Of a stretch of DNA of 33,894 nt, positions 9,002 to 16,722 are shown piece after piece. A model generated the notes under the pieces. The model saw only the letters and a program-made list of their open reading frames with translations, was not told the origin of the DNA and did no database searches. How positions within the stretch are numbered: the first letter of the stretch is position 1; every line of letters starts with the position of its first letter. The position numbers and the translations under genes were made by a program. This stretch comes from Deltaproteobacteria bacterium (GTDB taxonomy: Bacteria > Desulfobacterota > Syntrophobacteria > Syntrophobacterales > Syntrophobacteraceae): NCBI GenBank assembly GCA_021813685.1, contig JAKAJS010000135.1, positions 11,181 to 45,074 on the forward strand, read 5' to 3'.

Positions 9002-9018
9002 TCTCTGCGACCTCTGCG
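8994..9018. repeat. Three CTCTGCG heptamers at 9-bp spacing
   Basis: CTCTGCG starts at 8994, 9003 and 9012, exactly 9 bp apart. Degenerate 9-bp-period arrays of this kind are common between genes in environmental bacterial genomes and often lie near GxxExxY genes. A related array pair flanks the broken GxxExxY gene about 1.1 kb away. Confidence 0.7.
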
Positions 9019-9031
9019 GTGAGATAGTCTT

Positions 9032-10048
9032 TCAACCCACGTGCCGATAGAGCAATTCCCCGGCAATGCGAAGAAGCGGCATGGGCAGGCGGCGCAGGAG
9101 CTGGTGCGTGCCCGTGCCGGGGTGGCCTTCCAGGAATTTGGCGCTTTTCAGGTCGTACCTGTAATAGCAAAGGGGCTCTTCGGCTGCGCCAAAGCTCGCT
9201 TTAAAGCGCCGGAGGCCTTCGTTATCGAGGTCGGTTCGGCCGAAGCAGAACGTGGTACAGCCTTCCGTGGTGTAGCGGGTTATCGCCTCCCACATGACCG
9301 CGGCGTTTCCCCCCAGGGCGGAGTAGGCGAGATCCGAGGCCCCGAATTTGTACATGGCCTTCTTGCCCAGGTGGAAAAAGACCGCGCCGGCAATGGGCTT
9401 GTGCTCATGGTAGGCAAGGATTACCCGGCCCTTGCCATGCGAAAAGACGTGTTCGTAAATTTTTCGGAAAAACGAGAAGGGCTGGGGCGGCGTGGCCTGC
9501 CTTTTCCGCGTAAGACAATGCAGTTTGTAATACTTTCGGGTCGCCTCCAGGGAACCGGAGACCTCGATTTCGAGGCCGGAGGATCTGGCCTTTTTGAGAT
9601 TTCGAACCGTGTTCTTGTGCAGCTCCGAAAAAAGCTGCTCCGGGGTGGTAAGTTTCAGAGTGTGGCGCACGTACCGGGAAAAGACCGGGACCTCGGGCGC
9701 AAAGATCGTTTGGGCTCGAAAATCGAGGTGCTTCCAGCCGGTTTTTCGGGAGAAGTCGATCAAGCCGTCGGGAATGGCGGAGAGCGACGAATTGTCGAAA
9801 AGGAGCGGATCGCAGTAGTCGCTGAAAGGAAGCGACACGGCCCGGCGTCCTGTAAGAAAGCTGTTGACCTCGAGAAGTGGAACGATTGCCGTGGGGGTTG
9901 CAGCGAAAAAGGCCGGTTTGTAGCCGTACGATTCGCAAAGCACCCGTACCCAGGCAGACGAGTGAAAGAAGCTGTATTCGCAGGCGGTAAGGACAAGATC
10001 GTCCCAGCCGGGAAAATCGAGAGGGTCGATTATTTCAATTTTATTCAC
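9032..10048 (-). CDS. FemAB-like acyl/aminoacyl transferase of a PEP-CTERM locus
   Basis: A 338-residue protein with the double-GNAT layout of the FemAB family. 'FFHSSAWVRVLCESYGYKP' near the start, 'LPFSDYCDPLLF' at about 90, 'HKNTVRNLKKARSSGLEIE' at about 145-163 and 'KGRVILAYHEHKPIAGAVFF' followed by 'MYKFGASDLAYSALGGNAAVMWEAI' match the family. 'CFGRTDLDNEGLRRFKASFGAAEEPL' is the closing motif. FemAB-like proteins are regular members of PEP-CTERM/exosortase loci. There they are thought to transfer an amino acid or acyl group onto an amino sugar, though the substrate is not established. A 3-amino sugar made by the neighbouring wlb-like genes is a possible acceptor (inference). The start is GTG with only a weak upstream purine run. 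Confidence 0.82.
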   Translation of the reverse strand: MNKIEIIDPLDFPGWDDLVLTACEYSFFHSSAWVRVLCESYGYKPAFFAATPTAIVPLLEVNSFLTGRRAVSLPFSDYCDPLLFDNSSLSAIPDGLIDFSRKTGWKHLDFRAQTIFAPEVPVFSRYVRHTLKLTTPEQLFSELHKNTVRNLKKARSSGLEIEVSGSLEATRKYYKLHCLTRKRQATPPQPFSFFRKIYEHVFSHGKGRVILAYHEHKPIAGAVFFHLGKKAMYKFGASDLAYSALGGNAAVMWEAITRYTTEGCTTFCFGRTDLDNEGLRRFKASFGAAEEPLCYYRYDLKSAKFLEGHPGTGTHQLLRRLPMPLLRIAGELLYRHVG

Positions 10049-10095
10049 CTCTAAGAGATTTGCACCTCAAAAACAAACTGCAAAGGCATTCTCAC

Positions 10096-10111
10096 CACAA
10101 AGGGCACGAAG
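10096..10111. repeat. Two heptamers (CACAAAG, CACGAAG) at 9-bp spacing
   Basis: CACAAAG at 10096 and CACGAAG at 10105 are 9 bp apart. They lie just past the 3' end of the GxxExxY remnant, in inverted orientation to the array on its other side, so the two arrays bracket the remnant. Confidence 0.65.
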
Positions 10112-10141
10112 GGGGGGTGTTTTAAAAAGGCCAGTGCGTGC

Positions 10142-10518
10142 CTAGAGAACAAAGCGCTTAATCCCGTACCTCAGCACCCGGACATTAAAATTGATAAGCA
10201 ACCCGAGAGGTATTCGGGAAAGTTTCATATAGGTTAGAAGCTGCGCCTCGTGTATCCCCTCTATTCGTTCCACGAATTTCAGCTCCAGGATGAGCACATT
10301 GTCGACAAGGATGTCTATTCGATATCCGCTGTCCAGATACACATCTTTGTACCTGATCGGCACAGGCCGCTGAGCCTCGAAGCGATACCCGCCAGCGCGA
10401 GTTCATGCGCAAGGCACTTTTCGTAACTCGACTCAAGCAGCCTCGGCCCAAGCGCGCGGTGGCCCTCTATCGCGCAGCCAATCACACGGCTTGAAAGCTG
10501 ATCGAACTGCATTCTCAT
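10142..10518 (-). pseudogene. GxxExxY-family protein, frameshifted and with a mutated signature motif
   Basis: Two overlapping minus-strand frames together make one GxxExxY protein of about 125 residues, the usual length. The first frame (from an ATG at 10518) reads 'LSSRVIGCAIEGHRALGPRLLESSYEKCL' split over the conserved N-terminal helix. The second resumes at 'PVPIRYKDVYLDSGYRIDIL' and 'LILELKFVERI', the PD-(D/E)XK-like core with Asp...Glu-x-Lys, and ends normally. A one-base loss near 10378-10382 explains the switch: restoring one base turns 'GIASRLSGLCR' into 'GIAS-EAQRPVPIRYK', which matches the family. The signature Gly is also changed, since the motif reads R-L-L-E-S-S-Y. The gene appears dead unless the base is a sequencing error. 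It sits between the wlbC-like and FemAB-like genes. Confidence 0.85.
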
Positions 10519-10556
10519 TCCGCCAATGCGGATTTTTTTGATCCTGCCATTCATTT

Positions 10557-10581
10557 CTTCGTGTGCTCTGTGCTCTTCGTG
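10557..10581. repeat. Three heptamers (CTTCGTG, CTCTGTG, CTTCGTG) at 9-bp spacing
   Basis: The heptamers start at 10557, 10566 and 10575. The array sits between the wlbC-like stop codon and the GxxExxY remnant. Together with the array at 10096-10111 it brackets the remnant in inverted orientation. Confidence 0.7.
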
Positions 10582-10586
10582 GGGAG

Positions 10587-11765
10587 TCAGTTTTTTTCTG
10601 CAAACCCGCGGATGACGTCACACACCTTTGCAACCTGGTCGCCGGTTAGGGTCGGGCCCATGGGGAGCGAGAGTATGCGCGAGGCGGCGGCTTCCGCTGT
10701 CGGAAAGGAGCCGGGGCCAAGGTTCATCGAGCGGTAGCTGTTTTGAAGATGGAGCGGCACGGGGTAATGGAGGCCGGTCGCAATTCCGTTGTCTGCCAGG
10801 TGCTTTTGGAGCGCGTCTCTTCTGTCGGTTTGGATCACGTAGAGATGCCAGGCGGACCGGGCGGCCGAATCCGCGGGCGGAACCGTGAGGTTCGGGATAT
10901 CGGAGAGCAGTTCGTTATAGTGGGCCGCGAGGTTTCGCCTTGTTTGATTCCACTCGGGGAGGCGCTTTAGCTTCACCTGGAGGATGGCCGCCTGGATGGC
11001 GTCGAGCCTGCCGTTCCAGCCTTCCACATTGTGGTAGTACTTTTTCGCCTGCCCGTGGTCGCGAAGCATTCTGACTCGGGCGGCCAGGGCCGGATCATTG
11101 GTTGTAACCGCACCCGCTTCGCCGCAGGCGCCCAGGTTTTTCCCCGGATAGAAGCTGAAGGCGGCGGCAAGGCCGAAGGTGCCGGCTTTTTTCCAGGCGT
11201 TTTCACTTTTTAAAAAGTACTCGGCGCCGTGCGCCTGGCAGGCGTCTTCGATCACCATGAGGTTGTATTTTCGGGCAAGGTCGAGGATCGGGTCCATGTC
11301 TGCGGGGCGGCCGTAGAGGTGCACCGGAACGATTGCCGCTACGGGGCGGTTTTTTTCCTTGTGAAAGAGCCTGCCCGACCTTGGCTCACAGCGCGTTTCG
11401 AGGTATTCGCGCAGCTTTTCCGGCTCCATGTTGCAGGTGGACTCGGAGACATCGACGAAGTCAGCGATCGCACCCGCCTGAGAAATGGCTTCCACCGTCG
11501 CGATAAAAGTGTTTGGAACGGTGATGACGATCTCCTGCGGGGCTATCCCTGCAGCGATCAGGGCGAACCGGAGGGCGTCGGTGCCGCTCCCCACCCCGAC
11601 GCAATGGCCGGTTTGGCAAAAGGCGGCGAAGTCCTTTTCAAAGCCTTCGACCGCGGGGCCGCCGATAAAGCCTGCGGTCTTGAGGGCGGAGCGGAAGACC
11701 GAGACCAGTTCTTCTTCGAGATCGAGATGGGGCTTTACCAGATCCAGGAATGCAATGGGTTCCAA
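10587..11765 (-). CDS. DegT/DnrJ/EryC1 sugar aminotransferase (WlbC/WbpE-like)
   Basis: A 392-residue PLP-dependent sugar aminotransferase. 'FLDLVKPH' at the start, '[18 protein letters not shown]' (phosphate-binding region), '[13 protein letters not shown]', '[13 protein letters not shown]' (Asp contacts the PLP nitrogen) and '[18 protein letters not shown]' (Lys forms the Schiff base) are all intact. It follows a Gfo/Idh dehydrogenase and a WlbB-like acetyltransferase, the same trio as in Bordetella wlb and Pseudomonas wbp loci. There the aminotransferase adds the 3-amino group to a 3-keto UDP-GlcNAc uronic acid. I infer the same role here. The start is a TTG with an AAAGG run about 9 nt upstream, and no ATG lies near. 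The gap to the acetyltransferase gene is 110 bp. Confidence 0.88.
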   Translation of the reverse strand: MEPIAFLDLVKPHLDLEEELVSVFRSALKTAGFIGGPAVEGFEKDFAAFCQTGHCVGVGSGTDALRFALIAAGIAPQEIVITVPNTFIATVEAISQAGAIADFVDVSESTCNMEPEKLREYLETRCEPRSGRLFHKEKNRPVAAIVPVHLYGRPADMDPILDLARKYNLMVIEDACQAHGAEYFLKSENAWKKAGTFGLAAAFSFYPGKNLGACGEAGAVTTNDPALAARVRMLRDHGQAKKYYHNVEGWNGRLDAIQAAILQVKLKRLPEWNQTRRNLAAHYNELLSDIPNLTVPPADSAARSAWHLYVIQTDRRDALQKHLADNGIATGLHYPVPLHLQNSYRSMNLGPGSFPTAEAAASRILSLPMGPTLTGDQVAKVCDVIRGFAEKN

Positions 11766-11875
11766 TTGATCAACCTTTACAAGGAGTTGGAGGCGATATC
11801 ATCGCAATCGGGGTTCACGCAAAGCCGCAACGCAGCAGAAGCGTAAACACTTTTGGCTTTCGAGCTTTTCCGACT

Positions 11876-12361
11876 CTAATCACCTTCGAGGTATCGCACA
11901 AGGCGAGCGGGGTTTCCGGCCACTATGGCGTTTGGGGGGACGTCGGCGGTTACGACTGCGCCGGCGCCTACGATGGCCTTTTCACCGATCGTGATCTTCG
12001 AGAGGATGACGGCACCAGAGCCGATCGAGGCGCCCTTTTTCACCAGGGTGGGCTCGACCTTCCAGTCGGCTTCTGTCTGGAGGCCGCCGCCGGGGGCTGT
12101 CGCCCGCGGATAGGAGTCGTTTATGAAGACCACCCCGTGGCCGATGAAGACATCGTCTTCCACGGTTACGCCCTCGCAGATGAAAGTGTGGCTTGAGACC
12201 TTACAGTTCTTGCCGATGATCGCGTTTTTCTGGATTTCGACGAAGGCGCCGATCTTGGTGTTATCGCCGATCGTGCAGCCGTAAAGGTTAATAAACCGGG
12301 AGAGCTTCACGTTTCGGCCAAGCTTTACGTCGTCGGCTATTGCCAGGAAGTCTACAGGCAA
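11876..12361 (-). CDS. UDP-sugar N-acetyltransferase, left-handed beta-helix (WlbB/WbpD-like)
   Basis: A 161-residue hexapeptide-repeat acyltransferase. Imperfect repeats such as 'IGDNTKIGAFVEIQKNAIIG' and 'VEDDVFIGHGVVFIND' build the helix. 'FINDSYPRA' and 'GSGAVILSKITIGEKAIVGAGAVVTADVP' with 'AGNPARLVR' are typical of WbpD/WlbB enzymes, which acetylate the 3-amino group of UDP-GlcNAc(3N)A. Length matches that subgroup. The start is a TTG: AGAGGGGGG lies 6-7 nt upstream and the TTG overlaps the TAG stop of the dehydrogenase gene, so translation is coupled. No nearby ATG would keep the first strand. Acts in the cytoplasm between the dehydrogenase and aminotransferase steps' products (pathway order by homology). 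Confidence 0.88.
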   Translation of the reverse strand: MPVDFLAIADDVKLGRNVKLSRFINLYGCTIGDNTKIGAFVEIQKNAIIGKNCKVSSHTFICEGVTVEDDVFIGHGVVFINDSYPRATAPGGGLQTEADWKVEPTLVKKGASIGSGAVILSKITIGEKAIVGAGAVVTADVPPNAIVAGNPARLVRYLEGD

Positions 12362-13353
12362 ACGTATTCCCCCCTCTTTCTCATCGATTTGTCGGCGGCC
12401 TCGAGCATCCGGACCACGCGGTAGCCTGCCCAGCCGTCGCTAAGGGGCGTTTCGCCCTTTCGGACACAATCGATGAAGTGGTGGGTTTCGAGCTTCAGCG
12501 CCTCGGTTTGCTCGAGCCTGGGCGACCACATGTCCCCCGAACGATAGCTCACGAGAAGATCGTAGACGCCTTCACGGTTTTCGATTTCGACTCCCTTGTC
12601 GTAGACCTTGACCTTTTCGTCCGAGTCGAGGTCGTTCCAGACGAGCATTTTCTTTTCCCCGCCGAGCAGAGTGGTCCTGACTTTAACCGGTGAGAGCCAG
12701 TTGACATTGAGGTGAGCGATTATGTCGTTTGCAAAATAGACCGTTACGTAGGCCACATGCTCGTGCTCGCAGACGTGGTTTTGGCCGGTGGCGACGATCG
12801 CCTCGGGCTTTTCTCCGATCACGTAGTCCATGATCGAGATATCGTGCGGGGCCAAGTCCCAGATGACATTTACGTCGTGCTGGAAAAGTCCGAGGTTTAC
12901 CCGCGTCGAATCATAGTAGTAGAGTTTTCCCAGGGCGTCCTCTTTTACGAGCTGCTTGATCTTGCGCACGGCCCCCGTATAGAGGAAGGTGTGGTCGACC
13001 ATGATGCGGAGGTTTTTGCGCTCCGCAAGCTCGTTTAGCTCCAGCGCCTGGGCGGAAGTGGCCGTGAAGGGTTTTTCGACAAAGACGTGCTTGCCGTTTT
13101 CAAGGGCCTTTCTGGCAAGTTCGAAATGGGTGGAAACAGGCGTTACGATAGCGACAGCATCGGTATCGGAGGCCTCGATCACCTCCCGCAATTCGGTTGT
13201 CGTCTCCACGCCCGGGAGGGCCTTTTGTGCGCGGCCGAGAGCCGCCGGATTTCCGTCACAAATCCGCACAACCCGGCAATCATCCACACCGTGGAAGTTT
13301 CGAGCGATATTTGGCCCCCAGTATCCATAGCCAACAATGCCTACCCGGATCAT
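12352..13353 (-). CDS. Gfo/Idh/MocA-family sugar-nucleotide dehydrogenase (WlbA/WbpB-like)
   Basis: A 333-residue NAD-dependent oxidoreductase. 'IRVGIVGYGYWGPNIARNF' is the Rossmann GxGxxG region, 'VFVEKPFT' is the conserved EKP motif at about 90, and 'WDLAPHDISIMDYVIG' carries the catalytic Asp/His. In the wlb/wbp pathway this enzyme oxidises C3 of UDP-GlcNAc uronic acid. Its position directly before the acetyltransferase and aminotransferase supports that role. I set the start at the ATG at 13353 because AAAGGAG lies about 6 nt upstream. A GTG at 13386, just after the upstream stop, would add 11 residues but lacks a ribosome site. The UDP-GlcNAc 6-dehydrogenase and the 2-epimerase of the pathway are not in the window. 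Confidence 0.88.
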   Translation of the reverse strand: MIRVGIVGYGYWGPNIARNFHGVDDCRVVRICDGNPAALGRAQKALPGVETTTELREVIEASDTDAVAIVTPVSTHFELARKALENGKHVFVEKPFTATSAQALELNELAERKNLRIMVDHTFLYTGAVRKIKQLVKEDALGKLYYYDSTRVNLGLFQHDVNVIWDLAPHDISIMDYVIGEKPEAIVATGQNHVCEHEHVAYVTVYFANDIIAHLNVNWLSPVKVRTTLLGGEKKMLVWNDLDSDEKVKVYDKGVEIENREGVYDLLVSYRSGDMWSPRLEQTEALKLETHHFIDCVRKGETPLSDGWAGYRVVRMLEAADKSMRKRGEYVCL

Positions 13354-13386
13354 TTCCTCTCCTTTTGCCGTTATCCCGGCGATCAC

Positions 13387-14559
13387 TCAATAGGCGCCCT
13401 TGCTGGTCAAAACGGCCAGAGGGGTCTTGAAAAGAAGCTTCACATCCAGCCAAATGCTCCAGTTTGTCACGTAATAGATATCCATGCGCACCATCTCGTC
13501 GAAGGTGGTGCGGCTCCTCCCCTCGACCTGCCAGACGCCCGTGATGCCGGGTTTCATGCCGAGCACCCGCCTCCTGTGCCACAGGTCGTAGTTTTCGAGC
13601 TCATACGGAATGGGGGGGCGCGGGCCGACAAGCGACATATCGCCCTTCAAAACGTTTATGAGCTGGGGAAGTTCGTCGAGGCTCGTCTTTCTGATGAATC
13701 TGCCTATCGGGGTGATGCGCGGGTCATTTTGTATCTTGTACACTTCCGCTTTTTCCGCCTCCCCGTTCCGGGCTCCGTTTTCGGCCCCGCGGATTAGCTT
13801 TGCCACATACTCCTTGTGAATGGAGGGATCGTTATCGGCGTACATCGATCGGAATTTAAGGAAGGTGAAGGTCCTTCCGTACTGCCCAACGCGTTTCTGA
13901 CAAAAAAAAACAGGCCCCTTGGATCCAAGCTTTATCAACGGAGCGATCACGGCGAAGAGGGGCGCCGAGATCACAAGCGCGAAAAGAGCGCCGGCGACAT
14001 CGATGACCCGCTTGAGAAACAGCTTGTGTTTATCCGAACGTAGCCGGTTTTTGATGTCCGGATAGAGTGTAAGGCGGTCGGACCAGCCCTCGGGTTCGAT
14101 TTTTTCCGGGAAAAAATAAATATTTATGACGATCTTTTTTATTTCGTCCGCCCCCAGGCTCCCGGCAAAATTCGACCTGACCCTTTTTACAATGGTTTCG
14201 GATATCGCCCCATCGCCGGCGCCCGACAGCTCAGTGAAGATGATCCCTGCGATCGAATCGTAGCGATACCACCCAAGGACGTCTATGTCCCTTTTGGCCG
14301 CTTCCAGACAGGAGAAGATCTTTGCGCGGACACTGTCGCCCTCCTCCCCGCCGGGTATGCCCTCAAGGGAGAGCAGCATCAGCATGAAAGGTCTTTTGGA
14401 TCTTTCCGACCTTTTACGCTCGAGCTCAAGGATCCTGTTGAAAGCCTCCTCCCCGCATTCCAAGGAAGGAAACGCCTCGGAGTCAACTTTTCTTTCGAAA
14501 CAGGCGGTAGCGCATGTCTGCGGGAACCTTAGAACCCTCGGTGACGATGTATCTTCCAT
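13387..14559 (-). CDS. Polyisoprenyl-phosphate sugar transferase with degenerate GGDEF-like N-terminus
   Basis: A 390-residue protein. The C-terminal half is a bacterial sugar transferase (WbaP/PglC family): a membrane helix 'VAGALFALVISAPLFAVIAP', then 'GPVFFCQKRVGQYGRTFTFLKFRSMY', 'TSLDELPQLINVLKGDMSLVGPRP' and 'KPGITGVWQVEGRSRT'. These hold the catalytic Asp-Glu dyad and phosphate-binding residues. It would move a sugar-1-phosphate to undecaprenyl phosphate and so start glycan assembly. Residues about 40-165 resemble a GGDEF fold ('LMLLSLEG' and 'DVLGWYRYDSIAGIIF') with the GGDEF residues replaced, so it should not make cyclic di-GMP but may have a sensory role. The start is the ATG at 14559 with GGAAAG 9 nt upstream. 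A GTG at 14595 lacks a ribosome site. Confidence 0.88.
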   Translation of the reverse strand: MEDTSSPRVLRFPQTCATACFERKVDSEAFPSLECGEEAFNRILELERKRSERSKRPFMLMLLSLEGIPGGEEGDSVRAKIFSCLEAAKRDIDVLGWYRYDSIAGIIFTELSGAGDGAISETIVKRVRSNFAGSLGADEIKKIVINIYFFPEKIEPEGWSDRLTLYPDIKNRLRSDKHKLFLKRVIDVAGALFALVISAPLFAVIAPLIKLGSKGPVFFCQKRVGQYGRTFTFLKFRSMYADNDPSIHKEYVAKLIRGAENGARNGEAEKAEVYKIQNDPRITPIGRFIRKTSLDELPQLINVLKGDMSLVGPRPPIPYELENYDLWHRRRVLGMKPGITGVWQVEGRSRTTFDEMVRMDIYYVTNWSIWLDVKLLFKTPLAVLTSKGAY

Positions 14560-14891
14560 GGCTGTTTGCTTTCCAACGCAGAAGTTGCGTTTCACTGGGT
14601 TGGGAATTATCTGCTTTGCCGCTATATGGCTCCGCCAACTCGGTTACATAAGAGCCGATGAACGGAGCGACGGAAATGCCCCGGCATCCCGTAGGCAGGG
14701 TGTGGCGATGGCTAGCCGCAAGACTCGCTTTTTCCATCCGCCCCTGAAAAAACTCGGTTTGTTCGATGTTGGCCAGCCCGAAGCACCCCCGCTGCAGGCG
14801 ACACGTTATACGACAAATAAACCCTCAGCTATCGAAGAATCGATCCAAACAAAAATAAGGCGGAACAATCTAAAAGCAAACGTCAGGCCAA

Positions 14892-15050
14892 TTATTCGGT
14901 AAGTATTTGAACTGTCCTGGGAATTTCGCCGAAATACGCATGAAAATCCATCTCGCCGCGAAAAATTCCCGCACTTTTCGCGTCTGCTTCTATCATTCCT
15001 GTAACGTCATTCTCCCTCATTGGGATTTTTCTCACCTTTCGGCCTGCCAT
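14892..15050 (-). CDS. Possible small protein, 52 residues, no family recognised
   Basis: An ATG-started frame on the minus strand, 52 codons, ending in TAA. The product is mixed charged/hydrophobic with no signal peptide, membrane helix or Cys. It begins MAGRKVRKIPMREND and ends 'FGEIPRTVQILTE'. Its composition looks more protein-like than neighbouring random frames. No good Shine-Dalgarno precedes the ATG, so it could be a chance frame or an old remnant. It lies upstream of the exopolysaccharide operon and on the same strand. Confidence 0.3.
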   Translation of the reverse strand: MAGRKVRKIPMRENDVTGMIEADAKSAGIFRGEMDFHAYFGEIPRTVQILTE

Positions 15051-15128
15051 ATTAATCGGAGCGTCTCCCGGCGGAGATAAGATATTTTTGTATTCTTAAC
15101 ACTAAGTGGATTCTGTAAAGGGGGATTT

Positions 15129-15149
15129 TGGGTAGTAGGTATTGAGTAG
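15129..15149. repeat. Three degenerate 7-bp units
   Basis: TGGGTAG, TAGGTAT and TGAGTAG run head to tail within an A+T-rich intergenic segment. This looks like a short piece of the degenerate heptamer arrays found between genes in many environmental bacteria. Confidence 0.4.
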
Positions 15150-15277
15150 AGAAGCTACCTAAAAAAGAATAAATAGTGTGTAGTCCCAAGCATATAATAT
15201 CTAAGAAGCTCGCGTTTTTAGCGCCTGTTTGAACACCTTCTGTCCGGTGGTTCCACAAACAGCGAACCTTGGGGGGG

Positions 15278-15300
15278 AGCGGGGGAAACATTCCCCCGCT
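15278..15300 (-). terminator. Strong hairpin downstream of the CoA-transferase pair
   Basis: AGCGGGGGAA, a 3-nt loop, then TTCCCCCGCT: a perfect 10-bp stem beginning 54 nt past the CoA-transferase stop codon. There is no T-tract on the minus strand, so transcription termination or 3'-end protection is inferred from position and stem strength only. Confidence 0.5.
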
Positions 15301-15354
15301 CTTCTGCCCTTGGTTTTCGCAATCGAGGCGCACCCCGATCTGCAATCGTTATTT

Positions 15355-16707
15355 TTATACTACCCCGGCGTTCCTGAGTTCTTCGAGCTTCGTTTTGCCG
15401 ATCCCGAGGTATTTTGCGTAGATGTAGCCGTTGTCCGCCCCAATGGGCCTGCAGACCCATTTGATGCGGCCGGGGGTAAGAGTCATGGCCTTAAACGAGG
15501 AGTTCTGGATGAAGATATCTCCGTAGACCGGGTCCTCGGTCTTATAGAAGGTCTCCCGGTCCTGCCAGTGCTCCCGTTGCACCACCTCGGTAGGGGCCTC
15601 GAGGCGCCCTACGACGACGGTGCCTTTGCGGTCGGGGTTTTTCATGTAGGAGCTGACGATGCGCTGGAGTTCATCGGCGGTATACCGGGAGGTGAATTTT
15701 TCGATTTCCCGCTGTGCCACGGGTTGATTGACGGGGTTCAAACGGTCCTTTATGCCCGGGAACCTGTCGCGCAGGTCGGGGCGATCCATGATTTCACAGA
15801 GGGCATGCCAGTTGGGGTCGGTAAACCCGGAGATGAAGGTGTAGCCATCCTTGCATTTGACGTAGGTGTAGGGGAAAACCGCGTAATCGAAGTTTCCGGC
15901 GCGCGGCATGAGTTCCTGCTTCATGTGGTAGTACTGCATGACGTAGTTGGACATGGTGATAAGGCCTTCGGGGGGCGAGCAGTCGACGAGCTGGCCCTGT
16001 CCGGTTTTCCTTTTGTGATACATGGCCGTAAGAATGCCAAAGGAAGCCCAGGCGCCTCCGGCATACCAGCCCATCCAGTTGCCCTGCTTCAAGGGGCGTT
16101 TGAAGTCGGGGGAGAGCTCGGAGTCGAGGTCGGGTTCTCCGGTAATGGACATGACCACGCCCCTCGCCTGGCAGGCGATATCGTAGTCGGGCTGATTGGA
16201 GCAGTTTTCGGCGTCTTTTCCGAATTGCCCGTACAGGTAGATCGGGCAGTAGATGAGCCCCGGGTTTTGCTCCGCGAGCTGGCGGTAGCCGATCCCCCGC
16301 TCGTCGAGGTAACCGGGTTTAAACGTTTCGATCACCACGTCGGCTTTGCGGGCGAGTCTTTTGAAAATCGCGGCCCCTTCTTCGGTCGCAACATCGAGGG
16401 TAACGTGGAACTTGTTTCTCGCCTCGGTGAGATAGGCGAGCCCGGAGTCTTTTACCATCATCCCGTAGGGACTCATCTTGCGCGCGAGATCGCCTCCGGG
16501 CGGCTCGATGCGGATCACCTCAGCCCCCATCTCCGAGAGGATCGAGGAGGCAAAAAGGCCGGCAAAGCTGCCGTAGCTCGCATCCAGGACCAGCATGTCA
16601 TCGAGCGCCTCGGGTTTTTTGAAGATGTCCTCGGGGTTTGTCTCCTGATGGGCCCACTTGGCAAATTCGGCGTTGGGCGCCATTCCGACTATTCTTTTCT
16701 CATCCAT
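15355..16707 (-). CDS. Family III (CaiB/BaiF) CoA-transferase, second subunit of a pair
   Basis: A 450-residue family III CoA-transferase. '[35 protein letters not shown]' spans the N-terminal Rossmann strand and CoA contact. '[17 protein letters not shown]' at about 180 holds the catalytic Asp that carries the acyl anhydride. '[38 protein letters not shown]' is the typical small-domain entry. The first 35 residues extend beyond the common fold. It follows a second family III gene by 15 bp with GGAGG 6 nt before its ATG, so the two are co-translated. That pairing resembles two-subunit enzymes such as BbsEF (benzylsuccinate) and SmtAB (malate), but the substrate here is unknown. Confidence 0.9.
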   Translation of the reverse strand: MDEKRIVGMAPNAEFAKWAHQETNPEDIFKKPEALDDMLVLDASYGSFAGLFASSILSEMGAEVIRIEPPGGDLARKMSPYGMMVKDSGLAYLTEARNKFHVTLDVATEEGAAIFKRLARKADVVIETFKPGYLDERGIGYRQLAEQNPGLIYCPIYLYGQFGKDAENCSNQPDYDIACQARGVVMSITGEPDLDSELSPDFKRPLKQGNWMGWYAGGAWASFGILTAMYHKRKTGQGQLVDCSPPEGLITMSNYVMQYYHMKQELMPRAGNFDYAVFPYTYVKCKDGYTFISGFTDPNWHALCEIMDRPDLRDRFPGIKDRLNPVNQPVAQREIEKFTSRYTADELQRIVSSYMKNPDRKGTVVVGRLEAPTEVVQREHWQDRETFYKTEDPVYGDIFIQNSSFKAMTLTPGRIKWVCRPIGADNGYIYAKYLGIGKTKLEELRNAGVV

Positions 16708-16722
16708 GGCAATCCTCCAAAA

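Larger units (their letters stand above)
8672..9031. other. Intergenic stretch with two inverted repeats; no gene seen
   Basis: About 360 bp between the FemAB-like gene and the fusion gene. I find no convincing gene on either strand. It contains a perfect 9-bp inverted repeat, an imperfect 15-bp inverted repeat and a 9-bp-period array, each listed separately. A promoter for the downstream genes may lie here, but I cannot point to one with confidence. Confidence 0.5.
14560..15354. other. Long intergenic region, A+T-richer than its neighbours
   Basis: About 795 bp separate the sugar transferase and CoA-transferase genes. It holds a possible 52-codon ORF (14892-15050, minus), three 7-bp-period units at 15129-15149 and a strong hairpin at 15278-15300, listed separately. 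The leader of the exopolysaccharide operon probably lies within it. I checked the leader for a cyclic di-GMP (GEMM) riboswitch and did not find a convincing match. Confidence 0.5.

Noticed and set aside
14600..14830. Cyclic di-GMP (GEMM) riboswitch in the leader of the polysaccharide operon
   Set aside because: Scattered similar words such as CAAACCGAG occur, but the conserved receptor segments are not in the right order or spacing.
15052..15345. 97-codon minus-strand frame past the CoA-transferase genes
   Set aside because: It runs through the hairpin at 15278-15300 and the A+T-rich heptamer stretch; no protein-like pattern or ribosome site.
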